This document shows, piece by piece, positions 16,020 through 25,321 of a DNA stretch of 35,453 bases. Origin of the DNA: Oligoflexales bacterium (GTDB lineage: Bacteria > Bdellovibrionota_B > Oligoflexia > Oligoflexales > JALZUQ01); the NCBI GenBank assembly GCA_023301465.1, contig JALZUQ010000026.1, positions 1 through 35,453 on the forward strand, written 5' to 3'. The first letter of the stretch is position 1. Every line of letters begins with the position of its first letter. The position numbers were made by a program, and so were the translations under genes. The notes beneath the pieces were generated by a model. It saw only the letters and a program-made list of their open reading frames with translations, made no database searches and was not told where the DNA came from.

Positions 16020-16772
16020 ATGACTTTGATTTCAGCCACTATTATCTGCTTCAATGAAGAAAAAAAGATTCGAAAATGCATCGAATCCCTTCACCAGATA
16101 TGCGGTGAAATCATTGTAGTGGACTCTTATTCTACAGATAAAACGCTTGATATTTTATCAGAGTATTCAAAAGTTAAGGTTCATCAACAAAAATGGCTGG
16201 GCTTTTCAGCACAAAAGCAACTAGCTGTGGACCTTGCATCGAATGATTGGATCTTATCTCTTGACTCCGATGAGTATCTATCTCCAGAGCTATCTGAAGA
16301 AATCACAAGCCTCAAAAAAAGCCTCAACGAAAATACTTGCTACACAGTACCCAGACTAAACTATTATTGTGGAAAATGGATGAAGGGTGGAGGTCTATAC
16401 CCAGATCGCCAACTTAGGCTATTTCATAGAAAAAATGCTAAATGGTCGACATCTAAGGTACATGAAAAAATTATAGTAAACTCTAATACCAAAATTCAAA
16501 AACTCAAATCTGATTTAATGCATCACAGCATTGAGGATAAAGAGCAACACATCAAAGACATTGAACGCTACTCTAGCCTTGCCGCCATCGACTTATCCAA
16601 AAAGGACATCCGTTTTTATTTACTACACGGTTGTTTCCATGCTTTTTCAAGATTCACAGGAAAGTATATATTTAAACTAGGTTTTTTAGATGGGCTACAA
16701 GGGCTTCAGCACTGTTCACTATCTGCTTGGGCTGCTTACCTTAAATACATAAAAGCATCTAAAATCAAGTAA
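16020..16772 (+). CDS. Glycosyltransferase family 2, WaaE/KdtX-like
   Basis: A 250-residue GT-A enzyme. It opens with the family's S-A-T-I-I-C-F-N-E-E and continues with I-I-V-V-D-S-Y-S-T-D-K-T and the metal-binding D-S-D at 82-84 (L-S-L-D-S-D-E-Y-L). The region Y-P-D-R-Q-L-R-L-F-H-R and V-H-E-K-I is typical of the WaaE/KdtX group, which adds a sugar to the heptose region of the LPS inner core; that function is inference from the group. The C-terminus has a hydrophobic segment (about 205-245) that could associate with the membrane. No strong ribosome site precedes the ATG. It is convergent with the large secreted protein gene, with a terminator between. Confidence 0.88.
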   Translation: MTLISATIICFNEEKKIRKCIESLHQICGEIIVVDSYSTDKTLDILSEYSKVKVHQQKWLGFSAQKQLAVDLASNDWILSLDSDEYLSPELSEEITSLKKSLNENTCYTVPRLNYYCGKWMKGGGLYPDRQLRLFHRKNAKWSTSKVHEKIIVNSNTKIQKLKSDLMHHSIEDKEQHIKDIERYSSLAAIDLSKKDIRFYLLHGCFHAFSRFTGKYIFKLGFLDGLQGLQHCSLSAWAAYLKYIKASKIK

Positions 16773-16800
16773 CGATCACTCTTAAAAACCAATAATGAAA

Positions 16801-16836
16801 AACCCCTTCTCCAGGCATACAACCAAGGAAGGGGTT
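16801..16836 (-). terminator. Bidirectional terminator between convergent genes
   Basis: AACCCCTTCTCC (16801-16812) pairs with GGAAGGGGTT (16827-16836) with one bulge. On the minus strand the stem is followed by TTTTCATTATT, ending the large secreted-protein transcript. On the plus strand the tail (ATGATTAAAA) is poorer, so termination of the GT2 transcript is less certain. Confidence 0.7.
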
Positions 16837-16859
16837 ATGATTAAAATGAATATTAAAAA

Positions 16860-19800
16860 CTATTTCAATTTGACCCAGTAACCATGATTAGGAGCCACCA
16901 ATGTTAATGCTTTTGCATTCGCAGGAATACTACCAGCAGCACTGTAGACTACATACTTACCATCATGCCAACCCCAAATAGATTCTATATTATCAGAATA
17001 TTTTGCTTGTAGCTCGGCAACTGTTAACTCACTTCCGCCAAATCCAACAAAGTTCCAACCCTCTTTTAGCTCAGGAAAAAACTCTGCATCTTCATTGTTA
17101 GCGGAACCTAAGTCAGTTTTAGATGTCATCCAGTAAGCAACTCTTGGAGAAACCTCAGAGAAACTACCAACATCTGTCTTAAAGTGTTTCTTCCAGTCAT
17201 CTACAACAACTTGATCATTTGTCCAAGCAGACCATGCACCGTTTTCGTACTTCCAAAGTGATAGTGGCTCTGTCACGTTTGCAAATAATGCATTTGCATC
17301 TAATGCCTCAGGTAAATGACCAAAGTTCACTAAGTTTAGTTTTAATTTACTGTTTTCGAGTCTCATATTCCCAACTTCTATAGAGAAGCTTGAAGCTTTT
17401 TCATACAAGTTAAATGTCACCGCCACCAATTGAGAGAGCACAGCAGGATTACTTGCATCAATATTTTCTAAACTAGAAAGTGGAATTCTTAGTCTTTCGC
17501 CATTCGGATTCTTAGGAATCACAGTACACGCTACTTGAGCTGTCGCTTCTAAACAAAGTTTAACTTCTTGTGTTGATTTTAAGTCAAACACTAAATGACT
17601 ATAGTTTCTTGCATCTTCACGTGGGGTAGTTCTAAATACACCTACATGTTTATCAAGGTTACCAGTCATTTTTACACAACCTAGCATGTTTTGAGAAAAG
17701 GAATCTGACATTCCCTCAGCATAATCAGCACACTTCGCAGCAGAAAACTCTACTTGAGAAGAACCATTATCATAACCATCTGTAAAGAATGAATAAGAAC
17801 CTCTGTGATAGTAGATAACACTTTTAGCATCACTACTTGGTGTACTTAACTCAAAAAGACTATCAAAAATCTCTTCACCGGCAACAGGGGTATATGAAAT
17901 ATAGTTTAACCCCGGTTTAAGAGTCAGTGATTTCACTGCACCAGACTTCTTAGAATCTGTTTGGTCATTACGAATTTCACTTCCAGATAAAGTTGCTTGA
18001 GTTTGACCTTCAGAGTTAAGACTCATGATTTCAAGGTTAAGTGTACCTGACCTCATGTGATAAGACTTAATATACGCCTCAATTTTAGGTGCAACTGCAG
18101 ATTCAAAAACCAGATCTCCATCAGCATCAAACTTTTCTAAAATCGAGTTAACCATAGATCTTACATTCCAAGCCCTAGCACCAGTTACCTGAAAGTTATA
18201 GATATAATCTGCATCAAGGTGACCTTGGTATTGTTCTATCTTCCATTTTGAGTCTACATAGTACTTCATGACACCAGACTCTTCTTTTGCAAACACACTA
18301 AATATCGTTGCAACTTCATGGATGTTAAGTTTTGGATTCGTAACAGCAGCTGTATAAAAATAACCGTCTTTGATTCTCATAGACGTTAAGTTATCAAGAA
18401 TACCACCGTCCGCAAGTCCACAAACACCTTTAGAGTGATTATAAACTTCGTTTTTTGTTTCTGTTGCAAATACAACACTCTCAGCAACGTCACCATCATT
18501 CAACTTATACTCTACAGAAATTGCTTCTAATGCGTTTGATACAAAAGGAATATCTTCTGGAGTCTTTGAAAAACCATGAGTGCTCTCTGGTCCTGTTTGC
18601 GGAATAAAGTCCATTAGTTTTCCAGAAGTAGAGACACCTCCACTTAAGTTAAAACCACTTGATTTACTTTGAAATGCAGCAATACCATTTAAGCTAGAGT
18701 TATATCTGTTAACTGCTTTAGAAGAATCAGACAGTTTTACTGACTTGAAGTTCTTTGGAGCATTTGAAGTTAAACCAAAACTCTTACTAGATCTACTTAA
18801 TACATTTGTTTTACCAATTAATGTTCTAATTGCGTAAGCCTGTGATAGGTTTGTATGTGAACTAGATTCAAGGCCAACATCACCAGCATCTTGAGGTATA
18901 CCTGAGTTAATCGTATATAAGTCAGGGCGAATTTGTCTGCCATCAGAACACATCACATTACCAACAACTGCATCTGTATAGTTTTGGTCACCTTGCAAGA
19001 ATGTAGACGGGTTCAAAGCTGAGCCTTCTGTTGCAACCACAAGTCCGTTATTAGAGTCTAATAATAAAAAGTGATCCGTTAAACCTGATGCACGTTGCTC
19101 GTCACCTGCGGTAGCATAACCACCGTCGGAGTTAAATCTATTTTCTGTATAATAAAAGTTATTAGAACCTTCACCTTTGTTAAAGTAAAATCCAAAATAG
19201 TGATTTGCAGGAATGGCAACAGTCAGTTCAGCATCTTTTTTAAAATCAGCTGTTTCAAATAGCTGTTTAAATGTAACTTGATTATTATCCATGATTCTTA
19301 CAATAGTTCCACGTGGATAGTAATAAATACCAAAGTGTTGTACTGAGTGGCTTAAAGAGTTTACTAAACCAGTCATCTTGAGCTTCAAGTCTTCGACTGC
19401 TAAAAACCTTTGAATATTTGTCTGGTTACTCTCAGATGGGTCCTTCGTTTTACTAGTTATTTTACCCGTTTTATCAAGTTCAAAGTAAGTAGCACCAGAG
19501 TTGATAACTCCGTTATCACGAGTTAGGGTTGGTGGATCAATTTGCGATAATTTTGCACCAATTCGTTCTTCTTTTTCTAAGACCCACTCAAAATCTCTAT
19601 CACCTAGAGTGTCAGAAATTACAGGACAGTGGTCTGCGTCTATATTAATATTTGAAGTATAAAGGTTATTTTCTGAAGGCTGCATACAGTAGTCAGCTAA
19701 CTCTGCAACAATCAGACTGTTTCTTGGTTGATTACCAAGGTACATGTCATACTCTTTTACAAGAGAGCCATCAAACCTATTAATTTTTAACATCTTGTTT

Positions 19801-20492
19801 TGTAGTTGACCCACCACTAGATGGCCCATACTATTATTTGACCCAGCTAAAGCTGCAGAATGCAGTATCTCAGAACTTGCACTCTGAGCGTGCAAACCAT
19901 TACTACCTTCAATCACTTTATAAACACGTGATCTAGAAGTGTTTTCATGGTTTAAACCAATGACAAACATTTGACCATCAGCATCAAAGGTTAAATCACC
20001 ATTGTGCAAGTCAATATATTTTGTACTGGAACCTGGTTGTTTAATTTTCCCAAGGTTTGTAACGTTACCTGTAATTTGATCAATCACATAGACTGAGTCT
20101 GTTGCATAATACCCTGCATATACAGTTCCGTTTGGTGAAATGCTTGTCATATTAATGAAAGGAAGTTTTTGACTTAGGTTGACACTTGAACGCCTAATGA
20201 TTGTTGAACCAGACAACTCATAAGACTCCAAAGCATTGCCTAGCCTATCAATCGTCCAGAAAAAACCCGTTCTAGGATCACGGTCTAAGTTGCTACTAAA
20301 CTGTGTATTTGAAAGTCTTGTAAAGGTAGCACGATTTGCAATATCATCATATTGAACTGAATGCAGATAAAGAGCATTTGTACTTGTTCCTGCAATCGCA
20401 TAACCACCATTAGAACAATCAATACCGTATAGTGAACTTGAAAAAGCAAATCCACTCATTAAAAGCAAAGTTAGTTTTAAAATTTTTTTCAT
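16860..20492 (-). CDS. Large secreted multi-domain protein of unknown function
   Basis: A 1210-residue exported protein with a clean signal peptide (about 1-23). No family is certain. Residues about 24-270 have propeller-like strands (R-T-G-F-F-W-T-I-D, G-T-V-Y-A-G-Y-Y). Residues about 385-490 (F-G-F-Y-F-N-K-G-E-G ... D-H-F-L-L-L-D) recall DUF4114-type domains. A middle segment with I-P-L-S-S-L and strand-rich sequence (about 990-1075) looks like a carbohydrate-binding jelly-roll. The C-terminus has two tandem units, each with S-[LI]-W-x-[WY]-x-x-G and ending Y-W-[MV]; the last, 1142-1210, begins L-K-E-G-W-N-F-V-G and ends G-Y-W-V-K-L-K. A related L-K-P-G-L-N-Y-I-S occurs earlier. No protease or hydrolase motif is visible. 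GAGGGT precedes the ATG. It follows a small lipoprotein gene by 50 bases. Confidence 0.8.
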   Translation of the reverse strand: MKKILKLTLLLMSGFAFSSSLYGIDCSNGGYAIAGTSTNALYLHSVQYDDIANRATFTRLSNTQFSSNLDRDPRTGFFWTIDRLGNALESYELSGSTIIRRSSVNLSQKLPFINMTSISPNGTVYAGYYATDSVYVIDQITGNVTNLGKIKQPGSSTKYIDLHNGDLTFDADGQMFVIGLNHENTSRSRVYKVIEGSNGLHAQSASSEILHSAALAGSNNSMGHLVVGQLQNKMLKINRFDGSLVKEYDMYLGNQPRNSLIVAELADYCMQPSENNLYTSNINIDADHCPVISDTLGDRDFEWVLEKEERIGAKLSQIDPPTLTRDNGVINSGATYFELDKTGKITSKTKDPSESNQTNIQRFLAVEDLKLKMTGLVNSLSHSVQHFGIYYYPRGTIVRIMDNNQVTFKQLFETADFKKDAELTVAIPANHYFGFYFNKGEGSNNFYYTENRFNSDGGYATAGDEQRASGLTDHFLLLDSNNGLVVATEGSALNPSTFLQGDQNYTDAVVGNVMCSDGRQIRPDLYTINSGIPQDAGDVGLESSSHTNLSQAYAIRTLIGKTNVLSRSSKSFGLTSNAPKNFKSVKLSDSSKAVNRYNSSLNGIAAFQSKSSGFNLSGGVSTSGKLMDFIPQTGPESTHGFSKTPEDIPFVSNALEAISVEYKLNDGDVAESVVFATETKNEVYNHSKGVCGLADGGILDNLTSMRIKDGYFYTAAVTNPKLNIHEVATIFSVFAKEESGVMKYYVDSKWKIEQYQGHLDADYIYNFQVTGARAWNVRSMVNSILEKFDADGDLVFESAVAPKIEAYIKSYHMRSGTLNLEIMSLNSEGQTQATLSGSEIRNDQTDSKKSGAVKSLTLKPGLNYISYTPVAGEEIFDSLFELSTPSSDAKSVIYYHRGSYSFFTDGYDNGSSQVEFSAAKCADYAEGMSDSFSQNMLGCVKMTGNLDKHVGVFRTTPREDARNYSHLVFDLKSTQEVKLCLEATAQVACTVIPKNPNGERLRIPLSSLENIDASNPAVLSQLVAVTFNLYEKASSFSIEVGNMRLENSKLKLNLVNFGHLPEALDANALFANVTEPLSLWKYENGAWSAWTNDQVVVDDWKKHFKTDVGSFSEVSPRVAYWMTSKTDLGSANNEDAEFFPELKEGWNFVGFGGSELTVAELQAKYSDNIESIWGWHDGKYVVYSAAGSIPANAKALTLVAPNHGYWVKLK

Positions 20493-20542
20493 CCGTACCC
20501 TCGTTTAGACCTACACAAAAAACACTTTATTAAACTACAAAA

Positions 20543-20734
20543 TTAATTCTTGTTCTCTTCTTCAATGACCTGAATCAATGGGAAATCAGGAGGAGTTAAG
20601 CTAACCTGGTTTTCAGTAACACCGTCACTCGCACCAGAACCGCCGTCTCCATTCGAACCACATGCCATGGCTATCAATAAGCCTGCTGACAACAATAATA
20701 GCTTCATCATATCTTTAACTCGATTCTTGCTCAT
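20543..20734 (-). CDS. Small lipoprotein paired with the large secreted protein
   Basis: A 63-residue protein made of a basic n-region, a hydrophobic core and a lipobox-like I-A-M-A-C at about residue 25, then a Gly/Ser/Asp-rich, acidic tail of only 38 residues. GGGAG lies 8 bases before the ATG, supporting expression. It sits 50 bases upstream of the 1210-residue protein on the same strand, so the two are probably co-transcribed. After processing it would be a short acylated, unstructured peptide, perhaps an anchor or assembly factor for its neighbour; this is speculation. Alternative starts at the two Met codons at residues 9-10 would still leave a signal peptide. Confidence 0.75.
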   Translation of the reverse strand: MSKNRVKDMMKLLLLSAGLLIAMACGSNGDGGSGASDGVTENQVSLTPPDFPLIQVIEEENKN

Positions 20735-20868
20735 TTAGGTTTCTCCCATCCAAACTGAACCTCTACGACATTCGGACTAGATAACACCCTAAGGACTCTC
20801 CATGTATTCTCTACGGTGAGCAGCAAGAAAGCTTAAAGAAAAGACAATAAATTTTATAGAAGTCAATA

Positions 20869-20897
20869 ATTACAAGCTGATAGAGAGTGATTTTCAA
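20869..20897 (-). promoter_or_regulatory. Candidate sigma-70-type promoter for the small lipoprotein and large secreted protein
   Basis: On the minus strand TTGAAA (20897-20892) and TGTAAT (20874-20869) are 17 bases apart; each matches 5 of 6 consensus bases, though the -10 mismatch falls at the important second position. The leader would be about 130 bases. The remaining spacer (20735-21034) has no ORF and no structure I can name. Confidence 0.4.
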
Positions 20898-21034
20898 GAT
20901 GAAATAGTTGGTTTTTAGAGGGTAGATAGCATCAAAATCGCAAAAAACACAATTTCGCTTTATTATGATTTAGGGCAACCTAAAGCAAAAGGTAGAAAAC
21001 ATATTAAAATATATTCACAATACACTACGAGAAA

Positions 21035-21880
21035 TTATGGCCTTCTTTTAGCAATTGCCTTCTTTCGAAGTAAACCCTCAACTTTTGGAAATGATTTTTT
21101 ATATTCCAAGCTAATAATATACTGAAGTTGCCTATGGTAAGTATCAAGCTGAGATAATAAAGACTTTTGAGAGTCTAGCTGTTCAGCCAATACTTTTAAA
21201 ACCCCAAACATTCTTTCAAAACTAGCATTAAAGTTTCTTACTTCATGTGAAAACTGACCAAACTTTGATTCTTGATGCATCTTTTGTTTATTAACACGGT
21301 CAAAAACATCTTCAATCTGAGTGCTGTACTTTTTAAAGTCTTCTAAAAACTGGTCACGCCACTCACCTACTTGAGACTCAATGGAGTCCAAATGACTACG
21401 AAACTTCAAACCATGATAGTGAGAGTTTTGAAGACCAATTTCTTGTTTAGTAAGTTTTCCGTCTAGAGTTTCGAAGAAATCATGTACGTCATCTTTTAGA
21501 CTTTGTACGTCCATTCTTTCAGCAAGGTCACGTAGTTTATCTAAACCTTCTTCAAGGATTGATGAAGATTTTTTGGATGTTGCGGTAGGCCTTGTCCATG
21601 CTTTATAAGCTTCAACATCGACTTGTCTAAAAACTGGCCTTACATATCGTCCAATTCTTTTTTTACCAACACGTAACTCTTTTCCACTTATTTGGGTTAG
21701 TCTAGACCGACGGATTCCTATCATTTCCATTGCTTGGTCTGCACTTAAACTAAAGTCATCTGCATAATCTTCATCACCACGAATCCAAACTAACATCGGC
21801 AAATCAGATTCATTGAGTTTTTCGTCAGGAGTAACAGCTTCGAAACCTAGTTCTGTAGTTTTTGTAACTTCATGTTCCAT
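21035..21880 (-). CDS. Putative DNA-binding protein: winged-HTH plus long coiled coil
   Basis: A 281-residue protein. Residues about 44-95 (L-S-A-D-Q-A-M-E-M-I-G-I-R-R-S-R-L ... V-R-P-V-F-R-Q-V-D-V-E-A-Y) resemble a MerR/excisionase-type HTH: a helix pair, a basic wing (G-K-K-R-I-G-R), then a strand. Residues about 105-265 are charged and rich in helix formers with regular hydrophobics (L-D-K-L-R-D-L-A-E-R-M and following), a probable coiled coil, and the C-terminus is basic (L-L-R-K-K-A-I-A-K-R-R-P). No effector or membrane domain is seen. AGAGG lies 9 bases before the ATG, which is 34 bases inside the upstream exported-protein gene, so translation is likely coupled. Last gene of the accA operon. 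A chromosome-organisation or regulatory role is a guess. Confidence 0.7.
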   Translation of the reverse strand: MEHEVTKTTELGFEAVTPDEKLNESDLPMLVWIRGDEDYADDFSLSADQAMEMIGIRRSRLTQISGKELRVGKKRIGRYVRPVFRQVDVEAYKAWTRPTATSKKSSSILEEGLDKLRDLAERMDVQSLKDDVHDFFETLDGKLTKQEIGLQNSHYHGLKFRSHLDSIESQVGEWRDQFLEDFKKYSTQIEDVFDRVNKQKMHQESKFGQFSHEVRNFNASFERMFGVLKVLAEQLDSQKSLLSQLDTYHRQLQYIISLEYKKSFPKVEGLLRKKAIAKRRP

Positions 21881-23208
21881 TTGTCTAACCTCTTAAATGC
21901 TTTTAGTTTTTCTTCGCTATAATGGTTTTCAAAATAAAGTTTAAATGCCATTTTATGCTCACCTTCAGTAAACTTTGTCATATCGAAAAAGATCCCTAGG
22001 TTTACTGGTGACTCACCAAGTTCTAGAGTTTTATCAACATCAGAAAGCTTTAGTTGAGCACTGGACTTGTTATTGACATATAATTGCGGATAGTTTTTCA
22101 TTTGCTGAAGCTTTTCAGACTGTTTCACTTCAAAAAACATCATTTTGTCTTTTGCATGCAAAGAAGTCCAGTATTTCGGTAGTACTTTTGCAATACTGCC
22201 AAAACTAAAAAACTTATTCATGAATCCTTTTTTCTCGTAGTTAGGCATATTGGTGGTCAAGTTCAAATCTTTTGGGTTGTCATGAATCGCAAATCCATAA
22301 TAAAAACCGCTGCCTTCATTCAAACGTTTTGGGCCATCTACAGGGTTATACATCACAGCAGGCAATACAACCGTATTTGAGAAAAAAGACACTTCTGTAT
22401 ACATACCAAGTTCAAACTTAAGACTTAAAAACTTATAGAAAAAATTCACTCTTACTAAAACGCGAATTGGACCAGTTTTGTATGCTTCTAACTCGCTATC
22501 AATCGTTCGGTGATTAGCTGACACAGTAATAAAGTACTTTAAATCAGCTTTCATATAAAAGACCGAGTGAGCTAAAATGGAATGAAACTTTGGTTCTTCT
22601 GGATTTGATTGATCAATTTTATCAACGCCACGAACGACTAAATGATTTTTTTTGTCAAAATGATACCGAAATCTAGAAGTCAAAATATTTGAACGTGCGT
22701 AATCAAAGTTTACGTACTTGGTTGTTGACAGAGGCGGTGGATTTGAAAAATAGACTGCAATAAATACTGCACCTTTAGCTTCTTTTTGAGAAAAGGTAAG
22801 TTTATAAATAACATTAGGTTTTCTTCCACCGGGAAAAACTTTTGGTTCAATGTCTTCACCAACATTATCACCCATGATCGCTAGCTCATCATGAACATCA
22901 AAAATTCCATTTCCAGATTTTGTGTTCGGTCTTACTCCTTGATCAAGAACGTAATCACCCCATTTATTGAGCTCGTCAATCTGAAAAGGAATGATTTTTG
23001 CGACTCCACGTTTATTGACACTTAACACCCTGTATGTGCTTACAGGATAACGTGCAACAGAATAGATTTGCTTACCTTTAATAATAATTGGAGCACTATG
23101 GATTGAGTATGCATTAGAAGAATACAAACAGAAGTAAGATATAACTAGCCCACTCAAAATAATTTGATAGGTTTTTATACCCCGCAGAAACACTTTTAAC
23201 ATCGACAT
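21847..23208 (-). CDS. Exported protein of unknown function
   Basis: A 453-residue protein with an N-terminal signal (hydrophobic about 15-30, probable cleavage after N-A-Y-S). I do not recognise a named family. The mature region begins with strands, then two acidic signatures: I-P-F-Q-I-D-E-L near 73-80 and D-V-H-D-E-L-A-I-M-G-D-N near 104-115. I have the impression that this pair (PFQIDE followed by a DEL-x-x-M-x-D motif) recurs in uncharacterised exported proteins, but that is memory, not a search. The rest is beta-rich with aromatic residues (Y-F-S-N-P-P-P, S-R-F-R-Y-H-F). The nearest GGAG is about 14 bases before the ATG, a weak position. It lies 61 bases after cmk and overlaps the HTH gene by 34 bases. 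Confidence 0.75.
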   Translation of the reverse strand: MSMLKVFLRGIKTYQIILSGLVISYFCLYSSNAYSIHSAPIIIKGKQIYSVARYPVSTYRVLSVNKRGVAKIIPFQIDELNKWGDYVLDQGVRPNTKSGNGIFDVHDELAIMGDNVGEDIEPKVFPGGRKPNVIYKLTFSQKEAKGAVFIAVYFSNPPPLSTTKYVNFDYARSNILTSRFRYHFDKKNHLVVRGVDKIDQSNPEEPKFHSILAHSVFYMKADLKYFITVSANHRTIDSELEAYKTGPIRVLVRVNFFYKFLSLKFELGMYTEVSFFSNTVVLPAVMYNPVDGPKRLNEGSGFYYGFAIHDNPKDLNLTTNMPNYEKKGFMNKFFSFGSIAKVLPKYWTSLHAKDKMMFFEVKQSEKLQQMKNYPQLYVNNKSSAQLKLSDVDKTLELGESPVNLGIFFDMTKFTEGEHKMAFKLYFENHYSEEKLKAFKRLDKWNMKLQKLQN

Positions 23209-23269
23209 GTTAATCTTGTTCGCTCCTAATAAAAAAATGAATCACTAGGAACATTGTATATGCTTAGCT

Positions 23270-23965
23270 TTACAAAGGAAATATTTGTTTGATTTTATTC
23301 ACAAAAACATTAATTGCGTCTTCTTTAGACATTTCTGAAGTTTCAATAACAACCGCATCACTGGCTTTTACAAGAGGGGCAAGGCTTCTACCAGAATCTC
23401 TCTCATCTCTACTGACGATTCCATCATGGATTTCTTGATAAAGTGCATGAGTTTTAAGGGCTTTTTTTGAATGTTCTCCACCAATAATCTGCTGAACCCG
23501 CCTTATAGCTCGACACTCAACACTGGCTGTTAAAAATATTTTCAACTTTGCTTCAGGAAAAACAACGGTTCCAATATCCCTTCCATCAACGATCATTCCA
23601 GTCTTAGACTGATTTGCGATACTTCTTTGGAGATCCAAGAGCTGAGATCTCACCTGTGGGTCTTTTGCAACTTTGCTAGCCATGCTTGTAGTGGACTCAC
23701 TATAAAGCTCACTTTTCAAATCATAACCACTTAGGCTTAGAGTACCTTCTTGATAATTCCATTTGCCTTCATCACATACTCGTTTTGCAGCATCCGCTGG
23801 GTTAGGCAGGTTAGAGATGTTTTGTAACGCTGCTGTATAGCGATACAAGATTCCTGTACTAAAATAATTCCAACCCAACTCACCAGCTGCAACTTGGCAA
23901 ATAGTACTTTTGCCGGAACCAGCGTGTCCATCAACAGCAACAATTTTTAGGTTTTGGTTAGTCAA
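23270..23965 (-). CDS. cmk: (d)CMP kinase
   Basis: Phosphorylates CMP and dCMP with ATP in pyrimidine nucleotide metabolism. The P-loop G-H-A-G-S-G-K-S-T lies at 13-21, where most Cmk have G-P-[SA]-G-[SA]-G-K. The family markers Y-F-S-T-G-I-L-Y-R, D-G-R-D-I-G-T-V-V-F-P, and R-D-E-R-D-S-G-R-S-L-A-P-L-x-x-A-x-D-A near the C-terminus are all present. The 231-residue length is normal. The start is TTG, preceded by AGGTG, and overlaps the aroA stop by 8 bases (TTGACTAA), implying coupled translation. aroA-cmk adjacency is common in bacteria; here rpsA does not follow. Confidence 0.95.
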   Translation of the reverse strand: MTNQNLKIVAVDGHAGSGKSTICQVAAGELGWNYFSTGILYRYTAALQNISNLPNPADAAKRVCDEGKWNYQEGTLSLSGYDLKSELYSESTTSMASKVAKDPQVRSQLLDLQRSIANQSKTGMIVDGRDIGTVVFPEAKLKIFLTASVECRAIRRVQQIIGGEHSKKALKTHALYQEIHDGIVSRDERDSGRSLAPLVKASDAVVIETSEMSKEDAINVFVNKIKQIFPL

Positions 23966-25301
23966 TCGTTACACCTAGTTTTTTTAGTTCATTCAAGAAG
24001 TGAGGATAACTTACCTTATGGGCCCCTAAGGAATCTACCTTGTTTTTAGAGTTCGCCGCAAAGCAAAGCATGACATAGCTCATAACAAGTCGATGATCTC
24101 CTAAAGAGTGAAAAAAAGCATCGGAATTAATCAATTCCCTACCTTCGATTCGTAGCTCCTTATTCATGTATGAAGCCTTCGCTCCGAATAATCTTGCAAG
24201 CTCTATGGTCTTATCTAAGCGGTTCGATTCTTTTATTTTTAGCTCTTCAACGTTTCGAAAGATAAGAGTTTTTCCTGCAACTGTAGCTATTGCTGATAAT
24301 GCGGGAACTTCATCTATGCATTTTGTTCCATCGACTATTATTTCATCAACCAATTTGGAAGATATTTGGTTATGGTAAGTAACAAATAAATCACCCCTCG
24401 TTTCACCGTGCTTTTCATTTAGGTCTTTCCACTCAAAAGAAAATCCCAGCTGCTTTATAATTTGAAGATAATAAGTTCGAGTAGCATTTTTTAAGACACA
24501 CTTAAAACACATTTGAAGGGTTTCATTTAAAACCGGTAAGGCAATCAACCAAAAAATCATAGCCGAAGGATCTCTTGGCACATGATACTCACCCAAAGCA
24601 GTACATGGTTTTTCTAAAACTGCCGAAACAGTTTCTTGATCACTTTGAGATATATTTACTTGATACCCCAAAAATGGAAGAAGTTTTTCTGTATGGTCTC
24701 TAGAACCTGTAGCCAAGGTGATAGACTGCCTTGACCCAAAAGACGAGGCAAGCAATATTGCTGACTTCACCTGAGCCGACGCTCGGTAAAACAGATGTTC
24801 ACCTACTTTTAGTTTTTTACCCAAAACACTCACTGGCAAAAAACCTTCGTTCCCTAAATACTTTATGTCTGCACCAATATTTTGAAGCAGATCAACCACC
24901 CTATCCATGGGCCTAGCAGATAAACTCTCATCGCCTTTAATACTGGCCTGAAGACCAGGAATACACGACAGTAACCCTAATAGTAAACGAGCAGTAGTTC
25001 CACTGTTTCTTGCATCAAACTCATAAGGTTTACTTAAATCAAAACCTCTTAAACCTTTAGAGGTCACCAAAACAAACTCTGAATTTGAAGAGTCAAATTC
25101 GCAACCTAATGATTGAAAGATTTCTATTGTTGCAAGGCAGTCTTCGCCTTGTTGAAGTCCATAAATTTTTGTTTCACCATTTATAATACAAGCAGCTATG
25201 ATGCTACGGTGAGAAATAGATTTATCACCGGGTAGATCAATATACAGTTCTTTTGCTAAGTCGGTTTTTTGAATTTTAATAGTTGGAAAAATCAAACTCA
25301 T
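23958..25301 (-). CDS. aroA: 3-phosphoshikimate 1-carboxyvinyltransferase (EPSP synthase)
   Basis: Sixth step of the shikimate pathway: it joins phosphoenolpyruvate to shikimate-3-phosphate. Substrate-binding motifs are present: G-D-K-S-I-S-H-R at 25-32 (Lys27), N-S-G-T-T-A-R-L-L-L-G, the segment S-L-S-A-R-P-M-D-R-V (Arg-Pro pair), D-E-V-P-A-L-S-A-I-A, K-E-S-N-R-L and G-D-H-R-L-V-M-S near the C-terminus. The length of 447 residues is normal. It starts 20 bases after the accA stop; that spacer ends in a T-run with no Shine-Dalgarno, so initiation may depend on ribosomes arriving from accA. It overlaps cmk by 8 bases. Confidence 0.95.
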   Translation of the reverse strand: MSLIFPTIKIQKTDLAKELYIDLPGDKSISHRSIIAACIINGETKIYGLQQGEDCLATIEIFQSLGCEFDSSNSEFVLVTSKGLRGFDLSKPYEFDARNSGTTARLLLGLLSCIPGLQASIKGDESLSARPMDRVVDLLQNIGADIKYLGNEGFLPVSVLGKKLKVGEHLFYRASAQVKSAILLASSFGSRQSITLATGSRDHTEKLLPFLGYQVNISQSDQETVSAVLEKPCTALGEYHVPRDPSAMIFWLIALPVLNETLQMCFKCVLKNATRTYYLQIIKQLGFSFEWKDLNEKHGETRGDLFVTYHNQISSKLVDEIIVDGTKCIDEVPALSAIATVAGKTLIFRNVEELKIKESNRLDKTIELARLFGAKASYMNKELRIEGRELINSDAFFHSLGDHRLVMSYVMLCFAANSKNKVDSLGAHKVSYPHFLNELKKLGVTID

Positions 25302-25321
25302 AAAAAAATAGAAAAGCAGCT

